Assembly: GCA_013286215.1 (NCBI GenBank)
Contig: JABDGC010000013.1
Coordinates: 1 to 33,155 of the forward strand
Source: Gammaproteobacteria bacterium
Lineage (GTDB): Bacteria > Pseudomonadota > Gammaproteobacteria > DSM-16500
DNA length: 33,155 nucleotides
Reading direction: 5' to 3'
The notes under the pieces are model-generated. The model was not told the origin of the DNA. It did not search any database and saw only the letters and a list, made by a program, of their open reading frames with translations. Below, piece by piece: positions 26,251 to 33,155 of the stretch (its first letter is position 1; each line of letters starts with the position of its first letter). Both the position numbers and the translations under genes were made by a program.

Positions 26251-29200
26251 CTAAGAGTCCGGTTTCTTACTTCGGGCTGCTACTTGGGCGTCCAGTTCTG
26301 CGATTTTATCAAAAACCTTTTTGCTGGCACTGCCACTTGCTTTCTCGTCCATACTCGACGTGAGATGCAAGGCATAGTGCAGGAGCGAATGCGGATCTTC
26401 GCATTGGGCTTTTAGATAGGCGTATTTATCGGCTTGTTTGTCGGCAGCCCTGTCACATTCGGCTAGTTTCTCTCTGATTTCAATATATTGAAGCGCTTTA
26501 CGATGACGAACCGAACTCGATTCAAGCGGTGCCATTTTTGCTATTTCAATCGACCGTATTTCTTCCAAGATTGTTTTCTTGAGTTGCTCATAAGGCGAGT
26601 CTGCGATACCCACCCTTTTTGGTACTAGCGAGGGTGCCGCCACAGATGGATCGTCGATAAAAAGGCCAACGCGCGACAGGCTGCCATGCTCTTTTTGCTC
26701 CTGCTTCTGCTCGAAATCATGCAAGAGACGCGCAAGCTCTGAATGATGATAGGCTTCGGCGACTTGAGAAAGCGACAAACCCGCAGGGTTTTTCGCGGTG
26801 ACATCGATTTGAGAAAGCACGATTTCCAGGATGGTTTTACACCCTTTTGCCGCGGCGATAAAGGCAATCAGCAAATGATCATTGTTGCCGAAGGACCGTC
26901 TGTCGTAGCGCCGCGAAAAGACCTCATAATTTGCTTTAAAATCATTCTCGATCAGCGGCTTCAGGGCGGCAAATTCAGCCGTGATTGAAGACGGCGAGAC
27001 CCGGCCAGAGTATGCTTTCTCAAGCTCCTTTATCCAGCCATCCATTGCTGAAAACAGAGCCTCTTTTCGTGCAGTTGCCTCCGCGAGTGGAGTCCCCCGC
27101 GACAAAGCGGATTGACCATGACGATCCTCTTTTCGCGGGTTCGCGCCGTTTGCCAGCAACAAATTCGCGATCTCCACCTTGTGTCCCAAGACGGCCAACT
27201 GGAGTGGTGTCTTCGCCTCAGGTCCTGCTTCAAGATTCACGTCCACTTCCTTCAAAATCAAGGCTTGAACAAGCTCAAGTTCATTGCGCTCGATTGCCAG
27301 GTGCAAAGCAGAGACAAGGTTGCTGTCGCGCTCGTTCAAATGCTTCGCCTCCATCGATTCAATCAACATTTTTGCCGCGTTGACATGGCCATTCTGTATT
27401 GCACGCATCAAGGGCGTGCGATCTTGCAGATCTTTTTGCCTGACATCCACCGGCGGAGCCTTTCCTAGCAAAATACGCAGAAAATCCATGCGCCCGTATT
27501 CTGCCGCTAAAGCAACGGGTGTCATTCCCGTGCTCGGCATCGCCTGATTCAAATCAGCCTTTTCTGCCAACATTTCAAATATCTTAAAATGATTTTCCGC
27601 AATTGCGCGATGGATGGGCGTCCAGCCAGAATCAGACACTTGATTAACGTTCACACCCGCCTCGATTAACAATTGGGCAGCTTGGACCTGCCCTTTACTG
27701 ACGGCGGCATAAAGGGGCGTTTCATTGCCCTGGTTAGCCATATTTAGAATATCGGGGGTTGCATGCGCAATGATTTTTCCGAGTACCTCTGCATGACCTG
27801 CTTCTGCGGCAAGATACGCCGCGGTAAGGTGTGATGCTGTTGTACGCGACGGGTCCGCTCCTTCTGCCGTCCAGCGATCGATGATTTTCCGTGAGTCGCT
27901 GAGCGCAGCCATGTGCAAGGGCACCCAGCCATCGGCGTTGGTTGTCTCAAATGATATTTTTTCCTCGGCGCGCAATAAAACGAAAGCATCGTCGTTGTCA
28001 TTCTCCGCAGCCACAAAGGCCAGCCCGGCTTGCGCCGACAAACCGGAGTATAACTCGGTAAAGTGGTCTTTCGCATAACTTCTGAAAACATCCCTTTGGA
28101 GCTGCTCTAAGGCGGCTTGATCTTTTGACCGGCGCCGCGGCAAGCGGCTTTGTAATTCAGCTATTTTTTGCAATAATGAATCAAGCGTCGCGGAAGCCCG
28201 CACGATATCCCATGGCGCAAAATCGGGACTGACGGGTGTTTTTCCGGCATTGTTTGTTTTAGTTTTTGAAGCGCCATGCTGGACTAAAAAGTCAAACAGC
28301 GCCCGATTGCCCAGTCTCGCAGCAAGATGCAAGGACGTATTGCCGTCTCTATCCTCCGCGTCCACGGCAGCGCCGTGTCGGATCAAGACTTCCAGCGCTG
28401 CAAGCGCCTTGTTTTCAACGGCCAAGTGTAGAGCGGTTTTTCCCGCATGATTTCGTTTGTCTAAATTGATTTTCTTTTCAGCTAAAACTTCGACTATTTT
28501 AGCATGACCTCCCCTCACCGCCGCCATTAACGGCGTCGTTGCGTCGTCCGCCGCTTTATCGAGGTCTACGGCCGGATCAAGATCAAGCAAGGCATTCAAC
28601 GCCGCGACCGATCCGTATTTAGCGATGGTCGCAACGAGCGACCAACCACCCTCAAACTCCGTACGTGGATTGGCGCCTTTTCGGACCAATAATTGCATTG
28701 CTTCGACATTGTTTAATGCCGCCGCCAGATGCAGCGGCAATGCTCCAGCATTGTCTGCGGGAGCGGATACCAGATTTTTATCTTCATCCAGTAAGACAGT
28801 CATTGCTTCGATTTGATTAAAGTAAATAGCGCCAAAAAGGGGGCTATGACCTCGATTGGTTTTTGTCTCCAGAGACACGCCCTCGTCCAGAAGATGTTTT
28901 AAAGTCGCGACATCATTTAATACTGCCGCGGCATAAAGCGGGGTGAATCCCTCATGATCGCCTTCGCTTAAAGAGCCTCGATGGATTGCAGAGATTGATG
29001 TCAGGAGGTCTCGATGTCCACTACGTGCGGCGATTTGGGCCAAGGATGCATTCAATTTCCCTGTTCTTCGCATTACTTTACTCCGAACGACGTCATGCGC
29101 AGCTTTAAATTCCTTGGATTGTTTTAGTGTTTGCATGATTCTTTTTACCTGCGATTCACTTTTTTCCATTGCATAAACGGTAGTGCTCAGTGCAGCGTAC

Positions 29201-29943
29201 TTCGCCGCGCTTTCCTCTCCTGCCTTTGTCGTCAAGGACTCAAAAACCGTGTCAGCAAGTTCAGCTCCCGTTGTAAGTTCTTTTGGCGGCAAGCCATTCA
29301 CATCGGTCATAATCCAGCTGCCACGCACGCCATCAAATAGGACACTGATACGATGATTAATCGAGCCTACCCCCATTGCAAAATCGCAAGGTGGACAGGA
29401 GTGCAAAAGAATTTGAGTTAGGCGATTAAAATAGTCTGTTAATTCAAGGCGGGAATAGATGCCGGCATAGGAGTCCGCCACCCTCATTCCACCTTGTTCA
29501 ATCAGAGCAGTCGACTCCATGAACGGAACAATGTCTTGAACCTGCGACTGCGGAACGGCTTTTGAAAACAACGCTCTGTGCCGAATGGGCTGTAGATAGA
29601 GCTCAACACCACTAAAAAAGGCTTCCGTCTCCGTGAGCAGCTCCTCTTCCTCGCTTAAATCCACAAGAACCCGCTCGCCTTCGGCTAGTTTAGACTCAAA
29701 GCGTTTTTTTCTACTTCGCTCCGCGATCGTCTCCCGTGCCTTTTTGATGCGATTACTTAACTCCAGCGGCGAGTATGCGGCAAGAAATTCCAACCGCCTA
29801 TTAAACCGCGCAAACTCCTCACGGCCCGCAAAGAAGGCTTGAATGGACATTTGCACCACACCCACGCATACGCCACTTGCCCATAAATCATAGCCCATCG
29901 CTTTAAAATGATTGATAAGATTCTCGTGGCTATAATCGGGCAT
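26251..29943 (-). CDS. Ankyrin array protein A5: putative papain-like head, two ankyrin blocks, helical tail
   Basis: This is an intact 1230-residue paralog and the sister of A6, with most residues identical. The head keeps C26 (GVCVGV, where most copies have CAGL), H197 (NHRISVLF), D214 (TDVNG) and the CPPC pair. Ankyrin blocks and the linker occupy the same positions as in A1. The tail reads YEQLKKTILEEIRSIE and ends SKKPDS. GAGAGAG precedes the ATG. From base 29075 to 29305 (head-to-ankyrin junction) the DNA is identical to A6, unlike the rest of the pair. The family role as a host-directed effector is inference from the architecture. Confidence 0.86.
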   Translation of the reverse strand: MPDYSHENLINHFKAMGYDLWASGVCVGVVQMSIQAFFAGREEFARFNRRLEFLAAYSPLELSNRIKKARETIAERSRKKRFESKLAEGERVLVDLSEEEELLTETEAFFSGVELYLQPIRHRALFSKAVPQSQVQDIVPFMESTALIEQGGMRVADSYAGIYSRLELTDYFNRLTQILLHSCPPCDFAMGVGSINHRISVLFDGVRGSWIMTDVNGLPPKELTTGAELADTVFESLTTKAGEESAAKYAALSTTVYAMEKSESQVKRIMQTLKQSKEFKAAHDVVRSKVMRRTGKLNASLAQIAARSGHRDLLTSISAIHRGSLSEGDHEGFTPLYAAAVLNDVATLKHLLDEGVSLETKTNRGHSPLFGAIYFNQIEAMTVLLDEDKNLVSAPADNAGALPLHLAAALNNVEAMQLLVRKGANPRTEFEGGWSLVATIAKYGSVAALNALLDLDPAVDLDKAADDATTPLMAAVRGGHAKIVEVLAEKKINLDKRNHAGKTALHLAVENKALAALEVLIRHGAAVDAEDRDGNTSLHLAARLGNRALFDFLVQHGASKTKTNNAGKTPVSPDFAPWDIVRASATLDSLLQKIAELQSRLPRRRSKDQAALEQLQRDVFRSYAKDHFTELYSGLSAQAGLAFVAAENDNDDAFVLLRAEEKISFETTNADGWVPLHMAALSDSRKIIDRWTAEGADPSRTTASHLTAAYLAAEAGHAEVLGKIIAHATPDILNMANQGNETPLYAAVSKGQVQAAQLLIEAGVNVNQVSDSGWTPIHRAIAENHFKIFEMLAEKADLNQAMPSTGMTPVALAAEYGRMDFLRILLGKAPPVDVRQKDLQDRTPLMRAIQNGHVNAAKMLIESMEAKHLNERDSNLVSALHLAIERNELELVQALILKEVDVNLEAGPEAKTPLQLAVLGHKVEIANLLLANGANPRKEDRHGQSALSRGTPLAEATARKEALFSAMDGWIKELEKAYSGRVSPSSITAEFAALKPLIENDFKANYEVFSRRYDRRSFGNNDHLLIAFIAAAKGCKTILEIVLSQIDVTAKNPAGLSLSQVAEAYHHSELARLLHDFEQKQEQKEHGSLSRVGLFIDDPSVAAPSLVPKRVGIADSPYEQLKKTILEEIRSIEIAKMAPLESSSVRHRKALQYIEIREKLAECDRAADKQADKYAYLKAQCEDPHSLLHYALHLTSSMDEKASGSASKKVFDKIAELDAQVAARSKKPDS
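29075..29305. repeat. 231-base tract identical to the right end of the window
   Basis: These bases, inside A5, match 32925-33155 in A6 without a single difference. Immediately to the left the two genes differ again (CATT against TGTC). The tract covers the region after D214 up to the start of the ankyrin repeats. Confidence 0.95.
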
Positions 29944-29994
29944 GTTTACTCTCTCTCGTTAATTCTTGCTAGTGTGTGTATTGATCTCTTTTTA

Positions 29995-30000
29995 ATTATA
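29995..30000 (-). promoter_or_regulatory. Candidate -10 element of A5
   Basis: Minus-strand TATAATTAAA lies 51 bases before the ATG with CAAA 16 bases upstream, the same module as A1 and A2. Confidence 0.6.
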
Positions 30001-30057
30001 GTCGGCGATGAGGCGTTTTGTGCTGATGTGACGAGGAGGTAGGGCTGCATAAATAGA

Positions 30058-30086
30058 TCATTTTATTCATAATTTACATAAAATGA
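30058..30086. terminator. AT-rich inverted repeat after A6
   Basis: TCATTTTAT (30058-30066) and ATAAAATGA (30078-30086) form a perfect 9-bp stem with an 11-base loop, eight bases after the A6 stop. It could end A6 transcription before the A5 promoter, but the stem is AT-rich and there is no T tract beyond the stem itself. Confidence 0.3.
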
Positions 30087-30094
30087 TGATCATT

Positions 30095-33000
30095 CTAAGA
30101 GTCCGGCTTCTTACTCCGGGCTGCTATTTGGGCGTCCAGTTCTGCGATTTTTTCAAAAACATTTTTACTAGCACTACTACTTGCTTTCTCGTCCATATTC
30201 GACGTGAGATGCAAGGCATAGTGCAGAAGCGAATGCTGGTCTTCGCATTGGGCTTTTAGATAGGCGTACTTATCCGCTTGTTTGCCAGCGACCCTGTCAC
30301 ATGCAGCCAGTTTCTCTCTAATTTCGATGTATTGAAGCGCTTTACGATGACGGGACGAACTCGATTCAAGCGGTCCCTTTTTTGCTGTTTCAATCGACCG
30401 CGCTTCTTCCAGGATTGTTTTCTTGAGTTGCTCATAAGGCGAGCCTGCAATCCCAACCGCTTTGGGTGCAAGTGAGAGTGGCGCTACAGAGGGATCATCG
30501 CTAAAAAGACCAACACGCGGTGGTCTGCCCCGTCCTTTTTGCTCCTGCTCCTGCTTCTGCTCGTAATCATGCAAGAAACGCGCAAGCTCCGAATGATGAT
30601 AGGCTTCGGCGACTTGGGAAAGTGATAAACCCGCTGGATTTTTTGCGTTGACATCGATTTGAGAGTGCACGAGTTCCAGGATTTTTTTACACCCTTTTTC
30701 CGCAGCGATAAAGGCGATCAGCAAATGATCATTGTTACCGAAGGATCGTTTGTCGTAGCGCCGCATAGAAGACTCATAGTTTGCTTCAAAATCTTTCTCG
30801 ATCAGCCGTTCCAGGGCAGCAAACTCGGCGGTGATCGAAGCCGGCGGGATCTGGGCAGAATACGCTTTCTCCAGCTCTTTCATCCAACCATTCATTGCTA
30901 AAAAAATAGCCTCTTTTCGTACAACTGCAGCCGCGATCGGACTCCCGCTCGACAAAATATATTGGCCACGCAGATCCTTTTTCAAGGGGTTCACGTCGTT
31001 TGCCAGCAAAAAATAAGCGATCTCCACCTTGTGCCCAAAGACAGCCAACTGGATCGGTGTCTGCGCCTCCGGTCCTTTTTCAAGATTCACGTCCGCCCCC
31101 TTCAAAATCAACGCTTGAACGAGCTCCAGATCATCGCGCTCAATTGCCATGTGCAAGGCGGAGACGCCGTTGCTGTCGCATTCATTCAAATCCTTCGCTT
31201 CCAATGATTCAATCAACATTTTTGCCGCGTTGACATGGCCGTTCTGTATCGCATGCATCAGGGGCGTGCGCTCACGCATGCCTTTTTTCCGGATATCCAC
31301 CGGCGGAGCCTTTGCAAGTAGAACACGCAGAAACTCGATGCGCCCGTATTCTGCCGCTAAAGCAACAGGGGTCATTCCCGTGCTAAACACCTCTTGATTC
31401 AAATCAGCCTTTTCTACCAACATTTCAAAGATCTTAAAATGATTTTCCAGGATTGCGCAATGGAGGGGCGACCATCCGCTAAAAGTCGCTTGATCAACAT
31501 TAACGCCCGCCTCAATGAGCAGTTGGGCAGCTTGGACCCGCCCTTTCATGACAGCGGCATAAAGCGGCGTTTCATTGCTAAAGTTGGCCATATTTAAAAT
31601 ATCGGGGGTTGTATGCGCAATGATTTCTCTGAGTATCTCTGTATGACCCGCTTCTGCAGCAAGATACACCGCGGTGAGACCTGTCGCTGCTGTTGCACGC
31701 GACGAGTCCACGCCTTTTGCCGTCAAGAGATCGATGATTTTCCGTGAGTCGCTGAGCGCAGCCATGTGCAAAGGCACCCAGCCAGCAGCGTTGGTCGTAT
31801 CGATCGATATTTTTTCCTCGGCGCACAGTAGCTCGAAAGCGTCGGCATTGTCATTCTCCGCAGCCACAAAGGCCAGCCCGTCTTGCGCGGATAAACCGGA
31901 GTATAACTCGGTAAAATGGTCTTTAGCATAACTTCTTGCAACATCCCTTTGGAGCTGCTCTAAGGCGGCAAGATCCTTTCCCCGCCGCGGCTGGCAGCTT
32001 TTTAATGCGGCTATTTTTTGCAATAATGAATCAAGCGCCGTGGAAGCCCGCACAATATCCCATGCCGCAAAATCAGGGCAGAGGGGGGTTTTTCCGGCCT
32101 TGTTTGTTTTTACTTTTGAAGCACCATGCTGGACTAAAAAGTCAAACAGCGCCCGATTGCTCAGTCTCGCCGCAAGATGCAAGGGCGTATTGCCGTCTCC
32201 ATCCTCCGCGTCCACCGCAGCGCCGTGGCAGATCAAGACTTCCAGCGCTGCAAGCGCATTATTTGCAATGGCCAAGTGCAAAGCAGTCTTTCCTGCACGA
32301 TTTCGCTTTTCTAAATCAATTTTCTTTTCAGCTAAGACTTCGACTATTTTGGTATGACCTCCCTCTATAGCCGCCATTAAAGGTGTCGTTGCATTGTCTG
32401 TTGCTTTATCAATGTCTACTGTCGGATCAAGATCAAGCAAAGCATTCAACGCCTCAACCGATCCGTATTTAGCGGCGATCGCAATCAGCGACCAACCACC
32501 CGCAAGCTCCGCACGTGGATTGGCACCTTTTCGGACCAATAATTGCATTGCTTCGACATTATTTAATGCCGCCGCCAGATGCAGCGGCAGCGATCCAACG
32601 TTGTCTGCGGGAGCGGATGTCAGGCTTTTGTCTGCATCCAGTAAGACAGCCATTGCTTCAATTTGATTAAAGTAAATAGCCCCGTAAAGGGGACTATGCC
32701 CTTTATTATTTTTTGTCTCCAGAGGCACGCCTTCGTCCACAAGCTGTTTCACAGTCTCTGCATCATTTAATGCCGCGGCACGATAAAGAGGGGTGACTCC
32801 CTCATGATCACCTTCGCTTAAGGCGCCTCGATGTATTGCAGAGATCGATGTGAGGAGATCTCGATGCCCGCCGTATACAGCGATTTGCGCTAAGGAAACA
32901 TTCATTTTCCCTGTTCTTCGTGTCACTTTACTCCGAACGACGTCATGCGCAGCTTTAAATTCCTTGGATTGTTTTAGTGTTTGCATGATTCTTTTTACCT

Positions 33001-33155
33001 GCGATTCACTTTTTTCCATTGCATAAACGGTAGTGCTCAGTGCAGCGTACTTCGCCGCGCTTTCCTCTCCTGCCTTTGTCGTCAAGGACTCAAAAACCGT
33101 GTCAGCAAGTTCAGCTCCCGTTGTAAGTTCTTTTGGCGGCAAGCCATTCACATCG
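30095..33155 (-). CDS. Ankyrin array protein A6, N-terminus cut by the window edge
   Basis: The frame is open to the right edge; by alignment with A5 about 214 N-terminal residues, including the Cys, His and most of the putative catalytic head, lie outside. The first visible codons read DVNGLPPKELTTGAEL, so the catalytic Asp is the first full residue in view. About 1018 further residues follow: both ankyrin blocks, the linker, the ankyrin pair near the end and the helical tail ending SKKPDS. Compared with A5 there is a small insertion of Gln/Glu/Lys repeats (YEQKQEQEQKGRGRPP), encoded by short GCTCCT-type repeats near 30540-30560. An apparent GTG start at 33151 is only the Val codon of DVNG, not a real start. 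Sister copy of A5. Confidence 0.85.
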   Translation of the reverse strand, partial: DVNGLPPKELTTGAELADTVFESLTTKAGEESAAKYAALSTTVYAMEKSESQVKRIMQTLKQSKEFKAAHDVVRSKVTRRTGKMNVSLAQIAVYGGHRDLLTSISAIHRGALSEGDHEGVTPLYRAAALNDAETVKQLVDEGVPLETKNNKGHSPLYGAIYFNQIEAMAVLLDADKSLTSAPADNVGSLPLHLAAALNNVEAMQLLVRKGANPRAELAGGWSLIAIAAKYGSVEALNALLDLDPTVDIDKATDNATTPLMAAIEGGHTKIVEVLAEKKIDLEKRNRAGKTALHLAIANNALAALEVLICHGAAVDAEDGDGNTPLHLAARLSNRALFDFLVQHGASKVKTNKAGKTPLCPDFAAWDIVRASTALDSLLQKIAALKSCQPRRGKDLAALEQLQRDVARSYAKDHFTELYSGLSAQDGLAFVAAENDNADAFELLCAEEKISIDTTNAAGWVPLHMAALSDSRKIIDLLTAKGVDSSRATAATGLTAVYLAAEAGHTEILREIIAHTTPDILNMANFSNETPLYAAVMKGRVQAAQLLIEAGVNVDQATFSGWSPLHCAILENHFKIFEMLVEKADLNQEVFSTGMTPVALAAEYGRIEFLRVLLAKAPPVDIRKKGMRERTPLMHAIQNGHVNAAKMLIESLEAKDLNECDSNGVSALHMAIERDDLELVQALILKGADVNLEKGPEAQTPIQLAVFGHKVEIAYFLLANDVNPLKKDLRGQYILSSGSPIAAAVVRKEAIFLAMNGWMKELEKAYSAQIPPASITAEFAALERLIEKDFEANYESSMRRYDKRSFGNNDHLLIAFIAAEKGCKKILELVHSQIDVNAKNPAGLSLSQVAEAYHHSELARFLHDYEQKQEQEQKGRGRPPRVGLFSDDPSVAPLSLAPKAVGIAGSPYEQLKKTILEEARSIETAKKGPLESSSSRHRKALQYIEIREKLAACDRVAGKQADKYAYLKAQCEDQHSLLHYALHLTSNMDEKASSSASKNVFEKIAELDAQIAARSKKPDS
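32925..33155. repeat. 231-base tract identical to part of A5, reaching the window edge
   Basis: This is the partner of 29075-29305. The identity is still unbroken at the last base of the window, so the full tract is longer than seen here. Confidence 0.95.

Noticed and set aside
33149..33151. GTG at 33151 as the start of A6
   Set aside because: It is the Val codon of a conserved DVNG motif in the head; the frame remains open to the edge.
10286..33155. CRISPR array or satellite repeat
   Set aside because: The periodicity comes from about 3.9-kb gene copies and 33-residue ankyrin units, both diverged and coding; there are no short identical repeats with uniform spacers.

Overview
The window looks like chromosomal DNA from a host-associated gammaproteobacterium, most plausibly of the order Legionellales (Legionella/Coxiella/Aquicella/Berkiella-like). 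That placement is inference. It rests on an AmpG-type permease, a class Ia ribonucleotide reductase whose NrdA has two ATP-cones, and above all a tandem family of very large ankyrin proteins of the kind amoeba- and protist-associated intracellular bacteria make. No rRNA or other phylogenetic marker is present.

Left part (1-5848, all minus strand): read in transcription order this is pssA (phosphatidylserine synthase), a previously easy-to-miss 24-codon SEC-C zinc-motif mini-ORF sharing one base with the pssA stop, an unrecognised 499-residue multi-pass membrane protein, ampG, and an MscK/KefA-like mechanosensitive channel gene that overlaps ampG by 26 bases and runs off the left edge. All have envelope or membrane themes. 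Middle (5849-10239): a 411-base divergent intergenic region with a candidate NrdR box, then nrdA and nrdB on the plus strand, both with their catalytic residues intact.

Right part (10286-33155, all minus strand, convergent with nrdB): a head-to-tail array of six paralogous genes, each about 3.7 kb, spaced about 3.9-4.1 kb apart and continuing past the right edge. I call them A1 to A6 from left to right. Each encodes about 1,230 residues: an N-terminal domain of about 225 residues with an invariant Cys26/His197/Asp214 pattern like papain-fold (YopT/C58-like) cysteine proteases, two large blocks of ankyrin repeats (about 17 in all), a short third ankyrin pair, and a conserved helical C-terminal tail. 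Each complete copy has its own promoter module with the -10 hexamer at a fixed distance from the ATG (52 bases in four of five). A2 is broken by one in-frame TAA where the paralogs have a Gln codon. A5 and A6 share a perfectly identical 231-base tract that runs to the window edge, which suggests gene conversion or an assembly break at a repeat.

Two of the intergenic gaps (A4/A3 and A5/A4) hold a palindromic MITE-like element with terminal inverted repeats and flanking 8-bp direct repeats. A third gap (A2/A1) holds a truncated copy. The most interesting candidate system is this ankyrin-protease array: a diversifying set of probable secreted effectors with a shared putative catalytic head and variable ankyrin recognition modules.
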